64,000 nt of DNA from positions 1 through 64,000 of the forward strand of contig DASSKK010000089.1 in assembly GCA_035690495.1 (NCBI GenBank), written 5' to 3'. Below are positions 6,566 through 15,949 of this stretch, piece by piece. The notes beneath the pieces are model-generated. The model made no database searches and was not told the origin of the DNA. It saw only the letters and a program-made list of their open reading frames with translations. Within the stretch, counting starts at the first letter, position 1, and each line of letters starts with the position of its first letter. The DNA is from DASSKK01 sp035690495 (GTDB lineage Bacteria > Actinomycetota > Actinomycetes > Propionibacteriales > Nocardioidaceae). The translations under genes were made by a program, and so were the position numbers.

Positions 6566-8677
6566 GTGAGCAAGCTCGAGTGGACCGACCTGGACCAGCG
6601 CGCCGTCGACACCGTCAGGACGCTGGCCATGGACGCGGTGCAGAAGGTGGGGAACGGGCACCCCGGCACGGCGATGAGCCTGGCGCCCGCGGCGTACCTG
6701 CTCTTCCAGTGGGTGATGCGCCACGACCCCTCCGACCCCGACTGGATCGGACGGGACCGGTTCGTGCTCTCCTGCGGCCACTCGAGTCTCACGCTCTACA
6801 TCCAGCTGTTCCTCGGCGGGTTCGGCCTGGAGCTCGAGGACCTCCAGTCGCTGCGCACCTGGGGCAGCAAGACGCCGGGTCACCCCGAGTACGGCCACAC
6901 CGCAGGCGTCGAGACCACCACCGGCCCATTGGGCCAGGGCGTCGGCAACGCGGTCGGGATGGCGATGGCCGCACGTCGTGAACGGGGGCTGTTCGACCCG
7001 GACGCGCCCGCCGGGCAGAGCCCCTTCGACCACCGGATCTACGCGTTCGCCAGCGACGGCGACCTCGAGGAAGGGGTCAGCTCCGAGGCGTCCTCCTTGG
7101 CGGGCACCCAGCAGCTCGGCAACCTGACGCTGCTCTACGACAACAACCAGATCTCGATCGAGGACGACACCCACGTCGCGTTCAACGAGGACGTCTCGGC
7201 CCGCTACCGCGCCTACGGATGGCACGTGCAGGACGTCGACTGGACCAACGGCGGCAAGGAGTACGTCGAGGACGTGCAGGCACTGTTCGACGCGTTCAAC
7301 AACGCCGCGAAGGTGCCCGACCGGCCGAGCTTCATCAACCTGCACACGATCATCGCCTGGCCGGCCCCCGACGCCCAGAACACCGGCGCCGCGCATGGCT
7401 CGGCACTAGGTGCCGAGGAGGTGGCGGCCACCAAGAAGGTGCTGGGACGCGACCCGGACCGGACGTTCGACGTCCCCGCCGACGTCGTGCAGCACACTCG
7501 TGCCCTCGTGGAGCGCGGCAAAGCGGCCCACGCCGAGTGGCAGGAAGGCTTCGACTCGTGGGCGAAGCGCTTCCGGCAGCGCAACGAACTCCTGGACCGG
7601 ATGCGCACGCGCACCCTGCCCGCGGACTGGGAGAAGGCGCTGCCCGCCTTCGAGGCCGACGAGAAGGGGGTGGCCACCCGCAAGGCCGGCGGCGAGGTGC
7701 TCAGTGCGATCACGCCGCTGCTGCCCGAGCTGTGGGGCGGGTCCGCCGACCTGGCCGGCTCGAACAACACCACCCCGAAGGGCGCCACCTCGTTCATCCC
7801 CGCCGAGCACTCCACGAAGATGTTCAGCGGCGACATCTACGGCCGGGTGCTGCACTTCGGCATCCGCGAGCACGCGATGGGCGCGGTGATGAACGGGATC
7901 GTGCTGCACGGCGGCACCCGGGTCTACGGCGGGACGTTCCTCACCTTCTCCGACTACATGCGGCCCGCAGTCCGGCTCGCCGCCCTGATGGGGCTGCCGG
8001 TCACCTACGTGTGGACCCACGACTCGATCGGTCTCGGCGAGGACGGGCCCACTCACCAGCCGGTGGAGCACCTGGCGGCACTCCGGGCGATCCCCGGGCT
8101 GGACGTGGTCCGCCCTGCCGACGCCAACGAGACGGTGGCCTGCTGGAAGGCGGTCCTCGAGCGCACCGACCGGCCCGCTGGCCTGGTACTGACCCGGCAG
8201 AACGTGCCCACCTTCCCGCGCGGAGTCGACGCGGACGGCGGACGATGGGCGACCACCGAGGACGTGTCCCGCGGCGGCTACGTGCTGCTCGACACGCCCG
8301 CCGAGCTGAGCGCCACCCCGGACGTCGTACTCATCGGCACCGGATCGGAGGTGCAGCTGGCCGTGCAGGCGCGCGCCCAGCTCGCCGAGAAGGGCATCGC
8401 CGCCCGTGTGGTGTCGATGCCCTGCCGGGAGTGGTTCGACGCCCAGGAGCAGTCCTACCGGGACATCGTCCTCCCACCGATCGTGCGCGCCCGGGTCAGC
8501 GTCGAGGCAGGCATTGCCCAGGGGTGGCGCGAGGTGGTCGGCGCCACCGGGCGGATCGTGTCACTCGAGCACTACGGCGCGTCCGCGGACTACCAGACGC
8601 TTTTCAAGGAGTTCGGGTTCACCGCCGAAGCCGTGGCGCTTGCCGCGGAGGAGAGCATCAGGGACACCCGCCGCTGA
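6566..8677 (+). CDS. tkt: Transketolase
   Basis: Transketolase, 703 aa, moves two-carbon units between sugar phosphates using thiamine diphosphate in the non-oxidative pentose phosphate pathway. Visible marks: KVGNGHPGTAMSLAPAAY, the ThDP motif ASDGDLEEGVSSEASSLAG, YDNNQISIEDDT, and in the pyrimidine domain FGIREHAMGAVMNGI and THDSIGLGEDGPTHQPVEHLA. GTG 6566 follows AGAGGAA by about nine bases and gives the usual start MSKLEWTDLD. A TAGGCT hexamer at 6427-6432 is followed seven bases later by an in-frame GTG (6440), so a 42-residue longer product from a leaderless start cannot be excluded. It heads the tkt-tal-pgi-zwf-opcA-pgl operon. Confidence 0.97.
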   Translation: MSKLEWTDLDQRAVDTVRTLAMDAVQKVGNGHPGTAMSLAPAAYLLFQWVMRHDPSDPDWIGRDRFVLSCGHSSLTLYIQLFLGGFGLELEDLQSLRTWGSKTPGHPEYGHTAGVETTTGPLGQGVGNAVGMAMAARRERGLFDPDAPAGQSPFDHRIYAFASDGDLEEGVSSEASSLAGTQQLGNLTLLYDNNQISIEDDTHVAFNEDVSARYRAYGWHVQDVDWTNGGKEYVEDVQALFDAFNNAAKVPDRPSFINLHTIIAWPAPDAQNTGAAHGSALGAEEVAATKKVLGRDPDRTFDVPADVVQHTRALVERGKAAHAEWQEGFDSWAKRFRQRNELLDRMRTRTLPADWEKALPAFEADEKGVATRKAGGEVLSAITPLLPELWGGSADLAGSNNTTPKGATSFIPAEHSTKMFSGDIYGRVLHFGIREHAMGAVMNGIVLHGGTRVYGGTFLTFSDYMRPAVRLAALMGLPVTYVWTHDSIGLGEDGPTHQPVEHLAALRAIPGLDVVRPADANETVACWKAVLERTDRPAGLVLTRQNVPTFPRGVDADGGRWATTEDVSRGGYVLLDTPAELSATPDVVLIGTGSEVQLAVQARAQLAEKGIAARVVSMPCREWFDAQEQSYRDIVLPPIVRARVSVEAGIAQGWREVVGATGRIVSLEHYGASADYQTLFKEFGFTAEAVALAAEESIRDTRR

Positions 8678-8693
8678 GATCTAGGAGGAACTC

Positions 8694-9791
8694 ATGTCCG
8701 CACGACTGCAAGCTTTGGCGGAGGCCGGAGTCTCGATCTGGCTGGACGACCTGTCCAGGGAGCGCATCGAGACGGGGAACCTCGCCGACCTCATCAAGAA
8801 CAGCTCGGTGGTGGGCGTCACCACCAATCCGACGATCTTCGCCTCTGCGCTCAAGGACGGGGAGCGGTACGACGCGCAGGTCGACGAGCTCGCCGCCGCC
8901 GGCAAGGACGTCGACGACACCATCTTCCAGCTGACGACCACCGACGTCCGCGACGCCTGCGACGTCTTCGCCGACACGTGGAAGACCACCGACGGGGTCG
9001 ACGGCCGGGTCTCCATCGAGGTAGCCCCCGCGATCGCGTTCGACACCGACGCGACGGTCGCCTCGGCCAAGAAGCTGTGGCAGGCAGTGGACCGGCCGAA
9101 CCTGTTCATCAAGATTCCCGCGACCGCCGAGGGGATCCCGGCCATCACCGCAACGCTGGCTGCAGGCATCAGCGTCAACGTCACGCTGATCTTCGGACTC
9201 GGCCGCTACCAGCAGGTGATGGACGCCTACCTGGCCGGGCTCGAGCAGGCGAAGGCAAACGGGATCGCACTCGGCGAGATCCACTCTGTCGCCTCGTTCT
9301 TCGTCTCCCGGGTGGACACCGAGATCGACAAGCGACTCGAGGCCGCCGGCCACGAGGGCGGGCTGTTCGGCAAGGCAGGGGTCGCGAACGCCCGGTTGGC
9401 CTACCAGGCCTACCAGACCAAGTTCGCCGAGGAGAGGTTCACGGCCTTGAAGGCCGACGGTGCCAACACCCAGCGGCCCCTGTGGGCCTCCACCGGCGTG
9501 AAGAACCCCGACTACCCCGACACGATGTACGTCACCGAGCTCTGCGTGGACAACACCGTGAACACGATGCCGGAGAAGACCCTGCAGGCGTTCGCGGACC
9601 ACGGCGAGGTGACCGGCGACGTGGTCACCACGAACTACGACACGGCCGCACAGGTGATGGGCGACCTGCAACGGGCCGGCATCGAGTACGACGACGTGAT
9701 CGCGACCCTGGAGCGGGAGGGTGTCGACAAGTTCGTCAAGTCGTGGAACGACCTCGCCGAGACGGTCCGCGGCCAGATGGGTGAACGGTGA
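8694..9791 (+). CDS. tal: Transaldolase
   Basis: Transaldolase, 365 aa, transfers a dihydroxyacetone unit from sedoheptulose 7-phosphate to glyceraldehyde 3-phosphate through a Schiff base. The catalytic lysine is in FIKIPATAEG (Lys140), and the N-terminal VGVTTNPTIFASAL motif and the STGVKNPDYPDTMYV segment are typical of the longer actinobacterial class. The ATG at 8694 has an excellent ribosome site (AGGAGGAA) and lies 16 bases after tkt. Its stop overlaps the pgi start by four bases (GTGA). The tight tkt-tal-pgi arrangement suggests co-ordinated expression of the carbon rearrangement steps. Confidence 0.97.
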   Translation: MSARLQALAEAGVSIWLDDLSRERIETGNLADLIKNSSVVGVTTNPTIFASALKDGERYDAQVDELAAAGKDVDDTIFQLTTTDVRDACDVFADTWKTTDGVDGRVSIEVAPAIAFDTDATVASAKKLWQAVDRPNLFIKIPATAEGIPAITATLAAGISVNVTLIFGLGRYQQVMDAYLAGLEQAKANGIALGEIHSVASFFVSRVDTEIDKRLEAAGHEGGLFGKAGVANARLAYQAYQTKFAEERFTALKADGANTQRPLWASTGVKNPDYPDTMYVTELCVDNTVNTMPEKTLQAFADHGEVTGDVVTTNYDTAAQVMGDLQRAGIEYDDVIATLEREGVDKFVKSWNDLAETVRGQMGER

Positions 9792-11422
9792 GGGCCCTGG
9801 AGGTCGCTGCGTCCGGGGCCGCCGCCGGCGCACTGGGCCGGCATCTACCGCCGCTTCTCGAGAACCGCTTCGCCAGCCGACTTTTCGCCGAGGATGCGAC
9901 GCTCTGGGGCCGGGACGCCGAGTCCGAGGCGTCCATCCGGTTGTCCTGGGTCAGCCTGCCGCACAGCTCCAGGCCCCTGCTCGAAGACATCGAGCAGCTC
10001 AGGGAGCAGCTCCACCAGGACGGGGTCGATCACGTCGTGCTGTGCGGGATGGGCGGGTCGTCGCTCGCTCCCGAGGTGATCTGCGCCACCGCCGGCGTCG
10101 ACCTCACCGTGCTGGACTCCAGCCACCCCGACCAGGTGCGCGCCGCGCTGGAGGACCGGCTGGCGAGCACCGCGGTAGTGGTCTCCAGCAAGTCCGGCTC
10201 CACGGTGGAGACCGACTCGCAGCGTCGGGCCTACATCGAGGCCTTCACCGGGGCCGGCATCGACCCGACCACGCGCATCGTCATCGTCACGGACCCGGGC
10301 AGCCCGTTGGAGCAGCAGGCGCGCAGCGACGGCTACCCCGTGGTCACCGCCGACCCGCACGTCGGCGGTCGCTACTCCGCGCTCACCGCGTTCGGACTGG
10401 TGCCCAGCGGCCTGGCCGGCGCCGACATCCGCGCCCTGCTCGACGAGGCCGAGTCGGCCACCGGCCTGCTCTCCGCGGACGACGAGTCGAATCCCGGCCT
10501 GCGGCTCGGCGCCGCGATCGCCGGAACCTCCCCCCTGCGCAACAAGCTCGTCATCGTCGACGACGGCTCGGGGCTGGCCGGCTTCGCGGACTGGGCCGAG
10601 CAGCTGGTCGCCGAGAGCACCGGCAAACACGGCACGGGCCTGCTGCCCGTCGTGGTGGCCGACGACTCCGACCCGGAGGTGGCGCTCCCCCCGCACGACG
10701 CCACCGTCGTCCGCCTGGTCCCCGACGGGCATGACAACGCAGTCCCCGCAGGCGACGAGATCGGTCCCGACGACTCGGCCGTCACCGTCCGGGGCAGCCT
10801 CGGCGCTCAGATGCTGATGTGGGAGACCGCGATCGCCACGGCCGGCCGGCTGCTCGCCATCAACCCGTTCGACCAGCCGGACGTCGAGAGCGCGAAGAAG
10901 GCAGCCCGCGAGATGCTCGAGGGCACGCCCGATAGCTCCGACCCCGCCTTCGTCGACGACCAGGTCGAGGTACGCGCCCTCGGCCCGGCCGACTGGCTCA
11001 CCGGCGCCGACACCCTGACCGACGCCGTCGCCCGGCTGCTCGAGCAGTTGGACAACCAGCACGGCTACGTCGCCGTGATGGCCTACCTGGACCGCACCGA
11101 GCTGACCGACCTGCCCGACGTACGTCGCATCCTCGCGCTGCGCGCCCGCCGGCCGGTGACGTTCGGGTGGGGCCCCCGGTTCCTGCACTCCACCGGGCAG
11201 TTCCACAAGGGCGGCCCGAGCGAGGGTGTCTATCTCCAGATCACTGGGGAACCGCACCAGGATCTCGCCGTGCCGGGCCGCGACTTCACGTTCGGGCAGC
11301 TGATCGCGGCCCAGGCCGCAGGTGACGCACAGGTGCTCGCCGACCACCGTCGCCCGGTGCTGCGCCTGCACATGCGGGACCAGGCGGTCGGACTGCCCGC
11401 GATCCGGAAGGCCCTTGGATGA
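9788..11422 (+). CDS. pgi: Glucose-6-phosphate isomerase
   Basis: A 544-aa protein of the phosphoglucose isomerase fold that interconverts glucose 6-phosphate and fructose 6-phosphate. Sugar-phosphate binding segments CGMGGSSLAPEV and VSSKSGSTVETDSQRRAY are present, with two SIS-like domains; the C-terminal part has GWGPRFLHSTGQFHKGGPSEG with the usual catalytic histidine and lysine region. The sequence belongs to the divergent branch found in actinobacterial pentose phosphate operons, sometimes fused to transaldolase; here the two are separate but overlap at GTGA. Its stop overlaps the zwf ATG (ATGA). Location within the operon, rather than in a glycolytic cluster, suggests it recycles fructose 6-phosphate back to G6PDH. 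Confidence 0.93.
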   Translation: MRALEVAASGAAAGALGRHLPPLLENRFASRLFAEDATLWGRDAESEASIRLSWVSLPHSSRPLLEDIEQLREQLHQDGVDHVVLCGMGGSSLAPEVICATAGVDLTVLDSSHPDQVRAALEDRLASTAVVVSSKSGSTVETDSQRRAYIEAFTGAGIDPTTRIVIVTDPGSPLEQQARSDGYPVVTADPHVGGRYSALTAFGLVPSGLAGADIRALLDEAESATGLLSADDESNPGLRLGAAIAGTSPLRNKLVIVDDGSGLAGFADWAEQLVAESTGKHGTGLLPVVVADDSDPEVALPPHDATVVRLVPDGHDNAVPAGDEIGPDDSAVTVRGSLGAQMLMWETAIATAGRLLAINPFDQPDVESAKKAAREMLEGTPDSSDPAFVDDQVEVRALGPADWLTGADTLTDAVARLLEQLDNQHGYVAVMAYLDRTELTDLPDVRRILALRARRPVTFGWGPRFLHSTGQFHKGGPSEGVYLQITGEPHQDLAVPGRDFTFGQLIAAQAAGDAQVLADHRRPVLRLHMRDQAVGLPAIRKALG

Positions 11423-12987
11423 GCCCGCGCCCGAATCGAGCGCACTACACCAACGCTGCCGGCACCGAGTTCGTCAACCCGCTCCGCGACCCCCAGGACC
11501 GCCGGCTCCCCCAGATCGCCGGGCCGTGCGGCCTGGTGATCTTCGGGGTGACCGGAGACCTCGCCCGCAAGAAGCTGATGCCGGCCGTCTACGACCTGGC
11601 GAGCCGGGGCCTGCTGCCTCCCGGCTTCTCGCTGGTCGGCTTCGCCCGTCGCGACTGGCACGACCAGGACTTCTCCCGGGTCGTGCACGACGCGGTCAAG
11701 GAGCATGCACGCACCGAGTTCCGCGAGGAGGTGTGGGACCAGCTCTCGGAGGGGTTCCGGTTCGTGCCCGGCGACTTCTCCGACGATGTCGCCTTCGACA
11801 CGCTGCGCCAGACGGTCACCGACCTGGACCGGGTGCGCGGCACCGGGGGCAACCACGCGTTCTACCTGTCGATCCCGCCGCGCTTCTTCTCCGAGGTGAT
11901 CGGACAGCTCGACGAGCACAGGCTGGCCGGCCAGAGCCCCGACTCGTGGCGGCGGGTCGTGGTCGAGAAGCCGTTCGGCTCCGACCTGGCGTCCGCCCGC
12001 GAGCTGAACGCGGTGATCTCCAAGGTGTTCCCGCCCGAGTCGGTGTTCCGCATCGACCACTACCTCGGCAAGGAGACGGTCCAGAACATCATGGCGATGC
12101 GGTTCGCGAACGCGATGTTCGAGCCGATCTGGAACTCCAACTACGTCGACCACGTGCAGATCACGATGGCCGAGGACATCGGCATCGGCAGCCGCGCCGG
12201 CTACTACGACGGGATCGGTGCGGCGCGCGACGTGATCCAGAACCACCTGATGCAGCTGATGGCGCTGATCGCGATGGAGGAGCCGACGTCGTTCGACGCG
12301 GTCAGCCTGCGCACCGAGAAGCAGAAGGTGCTGGAGTCCGTCGTACTCCCCCGCCGCCTCGGGCGGGCGACGGCCCGCGGACAGTACGTCGAGGGCTGGG
12401 CCGGCGGTCGTCAGGTGCCGGGGTACCTGGAGGAGGAGAACATCCCTCCCGACTCGATCACCGAGACGTTCGCGGCGATCCGGTTGAACATCGAGACGCG
12501 CCGGTGGGCAGGCGTCCCGTTCTACCTGCGGACCGGCAAGCGGCTCGGTCGCCGGGTCACCGAGGTCGCGGTGGTGTTCAAGCGGGCGCCGCACCTTCCG
12601 TTCACGGCCACCTCGACCGAGGAGCTGACCCACAACGCACTGGTGATCCGGATCCAGCCCGACGAGGGCGTCACGCTGCGCTTCGGCTCCAAGGTGCCGG
12701 GCACGGCGATGGAGATCCGCGACGTGAACATGGACTTCGCCTACGGCGGCACCTTCACCGAGTCCAGCCCGGAGGCCTACGAGCGGCTGATCCTGGACGT
12801 CCTGCTCGGGGAGCCGCCGCTGTTCCCGCAGCACGAGGAGGTCGAGCTGTCCTGGAAGATCCTCGACCCGATCGTCGACTACTGGGCCCGGCACGGCAAG
12901 CCGGACACCTATCCCGCCGGCACCTGGGGGCCCGCCTCGGCCGGCGCGATGCTCGCCCGTGACGGCCGGGTCTGGAGGCGACCGTGA
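11419..12987 (+). CDS. zwf: Glucose-6-phosphate 1-dehydrogenase
   Basis: G6PDH, 522 aa, oxidises glucose 6-phosphate to 6-phosphogluconolactone with NADP, the entry step of the oxidative pentose phosphate pathway. The nucleotide motif FGVTGDLARKKLMPAVYDLA lies near residue 40 and the active-site signature RIDHYLGKETVQN is complete. About 30 residues precede the Rossmann fold, as is common in actinobacteria. The ATG overlaps the pgi stop by four bases, and the stop overlaps the opcA GTG, so the three are translationally coupled. OpcA is its expected assembly or activation partner. Confidence 0.97.
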   Translation: MSPRPNRAHYTNAAGTEFVNPLRDPQDRRLPQIAGPCGLVIFGVTGDLARKKLMPAVYDLASRGLLPPGFSLVGFARRDWHDQDFSRVVHDAVKEHARTEFREEVWDQLSEGFRFVPGDFSDDVAFDTLRQTVTDLDRVRGTGGNHAFYLSIPPRFFSEVIGQLDEHRLAGQSPDSWRRVVVEKPFGSDLASARELNAVISKVFPPESVFRIDHYLGKETVQNIMAMRFANAMFEPIWNSNYVDHVQITMAEDIGIGSRAGYYDGIGAARDVIQNHLMQLMALIAMEEPTSFDAVSLRTEKQKVLESVVLPRRLGRATARGQYVEGWAGGRQVPGYLEEENIPPDSITETFAAIRLNIETRRWAGVPFYLRTGKRLGRRVTEVAVVFKRAPHLPFTATSTEELTHNALVIRIQPDEGVTLRFGSKVPGTAMEIRDVNMDFAYGGTFTESSPEAYERLILDVLLGEPPLFPQHEEVELSWKILDPIVDYWARHGKPDTYPAGTWGPASAGAMLARDGRVWRRP

Positions 12988-13955
12988 TCTCCTTGACCGA
13001 CACCACCTCCAGCGAGATCGCCGCGGAGTTCCTCAACGCCCGTCGCCGGGCGGGCAGCCCGGCCATGGGCATGGTGATGACGCTGGTCGTCGTGGTTGAG
13101 GAGGAGGGCTCGACCGAGGCGATGTCGGTGGCCCGCAAGGCCTCCCGCGAGCATCCCGCCCGGCTGCTCGGTGTGGTCCACGGCGACGGCCGTGGCGCCC
13201 CGCAGATCGATGCCGAGGTCGGCGTCGGGGCGGGAGCAAGCGGGGAGCAGGCGCTCATCCGGCTGGCCGGCTCGGTCACCAAGCACGCCGAGTCGGTCGT
13301 CCTCCCGCTGCTGCTGCCGGACTCCCCCGTGGTGGTGTGGTGGCCCGGAAGGTGTCCCGACAACCCGGCCGGAGACCCGATCGGGGCACTCGGCACCCGC
13401 CGGATCACCGATGCGGCGTCGGCTCCCACCGCGAGGGCCAAGGCGATGCTCACCCAGTGCCTGTCCTACGAGCCGGGCAACACCGACTTCGCCTGGACGC
13501 GGATCACCGGCTGGCGTGCGCTGCTCGCCGCCGCGCTCGACCAGCACCCCGGACGCGTCGAACACGCTTCGGTGACCGCCGAACGGATCAGCCCGAGCGC
13601 GGACCTGTTGTCGGCCTGGCTCGCCGACCGCCTCCGCGTCGACGTCGCGAGACACAACTCCGAGGGTCCGGGGATCACCCACGTGGTGCTGACCACGAAG
13701 CTCGGCGACGTGTCCCTCGTGCGGCTGGACGGCCGGTTGGCCACGCTGTCGTCGCCGGGGCAGCCGGACCGCCCGGTCGCGCTCAAGCGCCGCGAGCCGG
13801 ACCAGCTGCTGTCCGAGGAATTGCGGCGGCTGGACCCCGACGAGATCTACGCCGCCACCGTCAAGAGGTTCGCCAAGCGGATGGAGAGCAACGGCTCGGC
13901 ACGCCGACGACGCTCCGCCGGGACCGGCACGAGCACAAGGAAGGGACGACGCTGA
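12984..13955 (+). CDS. opcA: G6PDH assembly protein OpcA
   Basis: OpcA, 323 aa, assists assembly or allosteric activation of G6PDH in cyanobacteria and actinobacteria. Supporting features are the position directly after zwf with a GTGA overlap, LPDSPVVVWWPG in the middle, RRITDAASAP, and GNTDFAWTRITGWRALLAAALDQ. The last 20 residues are rich in Arg, Ser and Gly and look disordered. The stop overlaps the pgl ATG by one base (TGATG). No catalytic motif is expected. The family call is firm, while the molecular mechanism is known only for cyanobacterial and a few actinobacterial relatives. Confidence 0.95.
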   Translation: MISLTDTTSSEIAAEFLNARRRAGSPAMGMVMTLVVVVEEEGSTEAMSVARKASREHPARLLGVVHGDGRGAPQIDAEVGVGAGASGEQALIRLAGSVTKHAESVVLPLLLPDSPVVVWWPGRCPDNPAGDPIGALGTRRITDAASAPTARAKAMLTQCLSYEPGNTDFAWTRITGWRALLAAALDQHPGRVEHASVTAERISPSADLLSAWLADRLRVDVARHNSEGPGITHVVLTTKLGDVSLVRLDGRLATLSSPGQPDRPVALKRREPDQLLSEELRRLDPDEIYAATVKRFAKRMESNGSARRRRSAGTGTSTRKGRR

Positions 13956-14689
13956 TGGACGTCGAAGTGATCCGCAACACAGGGCCCCAGGAGCTCTCCG
14001 ACGACGTGGCGCACCGGCTGGTGACCCTGCTTGCGGGCGTCCAGGCCGACGGCCGGGTGCCGGCGGTGGCGCTGACCGGCGGGTCGATCGCGATCACCAT
14101 CCACGAGGCGGTCGTCGCCGACCCCGATCGGGACAGCGTGGACTGGGGACGCGTCGACGTCTGGTTCGGAGACGAACGATTCGTGCCGGCGGACAGTCCG
14201 GACCGCAATGTGGGGCAGGCCTCGCGCGCAATGCTCGACCACCTCCCGGTGGATCCGGCGCGCGTGCATCCGATGCCACCCTCGGACGGCGAGTTCGCCG
14301 ACGACCTCGACGCGGCCGCTGCGGCGTACGGCGACGAGCTGCGCGCCAAGGGTGCGGGTGGGTTCGACCTGGTGATGCTCGGCGTCGGCAGGAACGGGCA
14401 CGTCGCGTCGCTGATGCCGGGCTTCGCCGAGCTCGACGCCGACGACGCGATCGCCGTACCGGTGCGCAACTCTCCCAAACCGCCGCCCGAACGGATCAGC
14501 CTGACGTTCCCGGCCCTGGAGCGCACCCGCGAGGTGTGGTTCGTGGTCGCCGGGGAGGACAAGGCAGAGCGAGTACGTCAGGCGCTCGATCCCACCACCG
14601 ACTTCCACGACATCCCCGCAGCCCGCCCCAAGGGCCGTGAGCGGACGCTGTGGTTCGTCGACGAGGCCGCCGCGTCCCGGCTTTCGTGA
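13955..14689 (+). CDS. pgl: 6-phosphogluconolactonase
   Basis: A 244-aa lactonase of the DevB/Pgl family that hydrolyses 6-phosphogluconolactone. Motifs: ALTGGSIAITIHEAV (phosphate binding), VWFGDERFVPADSPDRNVGQA and LGVGRNGHVASLMPG. In the last motif the usual Asp or Glu before GH is Asn; mycobacterial enzymes have Glu there, so the position tolerates change and activity is likely, but this is worth noting. ATG 13955 overlaps the opcA stop by one base and has AAGGGA upstream. It is the last recognisable pathway gene of the operon. Confidence 0.93.
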   Translation: MDVEVIRNTGPQELSDDVAHRLVTLLAGVQADGRVPAVALTGGSIAITIHEAVVADPDRDSVDWGRVDVWFGDERFVPADSPDRNVGQASRAMLDHLPVDPARVHPMPPSDGEFADDLDAAAAAYGDELRAKGAGGFDLVMLGVGRNGHVASLMPGFAELDADDAIAVPVRNSPKPPPERISLTFPALERTREVWFVVAGEDKAERVRQALDPTTDFHDIPAARPKGRERTLWFVDEAAASRLS

Positions 14690-14732
14690 CCGTCCGGACG
14701 GCCCCGTGCCAGCCATGAAAGGCGTGAGACGG

Positions 14733-15494
14733 ATGATGCCCGTCCGCTCCCGGTCACCGCTGATGTCGCTTTCCGACGCGATGGAGGCACTCGGAGACGA
14801 CGGGATGATGGGAAGCTACACCGGCGAGATCCCGCTCGCGTCGGTGGTAGGCAGTGCCGCGCGACGCGACGACTTCGACGCGGAGTTCAGGCTGGTCAAC
14901 CCCGCCTTGCGAGGACGCTACAGCGAGGTCTCCCGAGCGTTCGCCGCCGGCAGCTTCCCTCCGCCGCTGGACCTGGTCCGACTCGGTGAGCTGTACTTCG
15001 TCCGGGATGGCCACCACCGGGTCTCCGTGGCCCGGTCGCTGGGCTGGGACAGCCTTCCGGCGCGGGTGACCCAGGTGTGCACGGTCGCCTACGCGATGTG
15101 TTGCCTGCGTGCCGCCCATCTGAACAGCAAGGCGGCCGAGCGTCGGTTCCTGCAACGGGTTCCGCTGCCCGACGACGTACGACGCGACCTGTGGCTGGAC
15201 GAGCCGGCCGACTGGATGCGGCTTGCCGACGCCGCCGACGCGTGGGCGCATCGTGAACGCGGCGCCGCCGCCGGCGAGGCCACTGGTCACGACCTCGCCA
15301 CTGCATGGTGGTATGCGGAGGTCCGTCCGGTGCTCGACCGGCTTCGCGCGCACGGAGTCGGCCTCGCGTTGCGCGACATCCAGCTCTACGTCACCGCTCT
15401 CGGCGTGCGCGACAGCCTTGGACGCTTCGACTGGCCGGACGACCTGGTCGCCAGGCTCGAGACGGGGAAGAGCTGCTGCAGCCTCCCCCGCTGA
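14733..15494 (+). CDS. ParB/sulfiredoxin-fold domain protein of unknown role
   Basis: About 253 aa with a ParB-like (ParB/Srx) N-terminal half: PLDLVRLGELYFVRDGHHRVSVARSLGW contains the GHHR phosphate-binding signature shared by ParB, sulfiredoxin and related NTP-binding folds. The C-terminal half is helical with no recognisable domain; it includes a CC pair in YAMCCLRAAH and another in KSCCSLPR. It is not the chromosome segregation ParB, which is longer and lies near oriC. Start choice is uncertain: ATG 14733 has AAAGG ten bases upstream, whereas ATG 14715 lies upstream of that site. It follows pgl by 43 bases and could be co-transcribed with it. Function unknown. Confidence 0.8.
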   Translation: MMPVRSRSPLMSLSDAMEALGDDGMMGSYTGEIPLASVVGSAARRDDFDAEFRLVNPALRGRYSEVSRAFAAGSFPPPLDLVRLGELYFVRDGHHRVSVARSLGWDSLPARVTQVCTVAYAMCCLRAAHLNSKAAERRFLQRVPLPDDVRRDLWLDEPADWMRLADAADAWAHRERGAAAGEATGHDLATAWWYAEVRPVLDRLRAHGVGLALRDIQLYVTALGVRDSLGRFDWPDDLVARLETGKSCCSLPR

Positions 15495-15569
15495 CCCAAG
15501 GACAAGCGCAAGCTCGCACCTGCCCACCGTGTCATGGGAGCGTCGTCCAGCGTGCGTGCTGGGCGAGGC

Positions 15570-15929
15570 TCAGAAGATGATGTCGCCGTTCTTGCGGCGG
15601 GTGCGCAGCGTCTGGATCGCCTCGTCGAGGATGTCGGCCGCCTCCTGGTCGGAGCGCCGTTCCTTCACGTAGGCCAGGTGCGTCTTGTAGGGCTCGATCT
15701 TCGGCGGCGGCGGGGGGTTCGTCGAGTCCAGGCTGGCCGGCAGTCCGCAGCGGGGGCAGTCCCAGGACTCCGGCACGTGTGCCTCCACCGCGAACGTGAT
15801 CACGGACTCGTGATCGTGGGCACAGAAGTACACCACGCTCTGCCTCGGAGCCGAGTCGCCGCGCTCGGCCTCCCCCATCGGCCCTGCGCCGACCCGGCTG
15901 CCCCGGATCGCGTTCCCTCCACCTGGCAC
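15570..15929 (-). CDS. rbpA: RNA polymerase-binding protein RbpA
   Basis: RbpA, 119 aa, is an essential actinobacterial transcription factor that binds sigma A and RNA polymerase and stabilises the open complex. The N-terminal GNAIRGSRVGAGPMGEAERG is nearly invariant in the family, and the zinc-ribbon core (CAHDHE and CPRCGLP) and the C-terminal sigma-interacting helix are in place. Start GTG 15929 has GAGGAG upstream. The gene follows secG on the same strand after 20 bases and converges on the ParB-fold gene. Confidence 0.97.
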   Translation of the reverse strand: MPGGGNAIRGSRVGAGPMGEAERGDSAPRQSVVYFCAHDHESVITFAVEAHVPESWDCPRCGLPASLDSTNPPPPPKIEPYKTHLAYVKERRSDQEAADILDEAIQTLRTRRKNGDIIF

Positions 15930-15949
15930 GATTCGGTCTCCTCGTCAGC

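Noticed and set aside
14380..14415. Loss of function of 6-phosphogluconolactonase because of the Asn in GRNGH
   Set aside because: Other actinobacterial enzymes vary at this position (Glu in mycobacteria), and all other motifs are intact.
15547..15562. Terminator hairpin between the ParB-fold gene and rbpA
   Set aside because: CCAGC/GCTGG has only five base pairs; too weak to claim.
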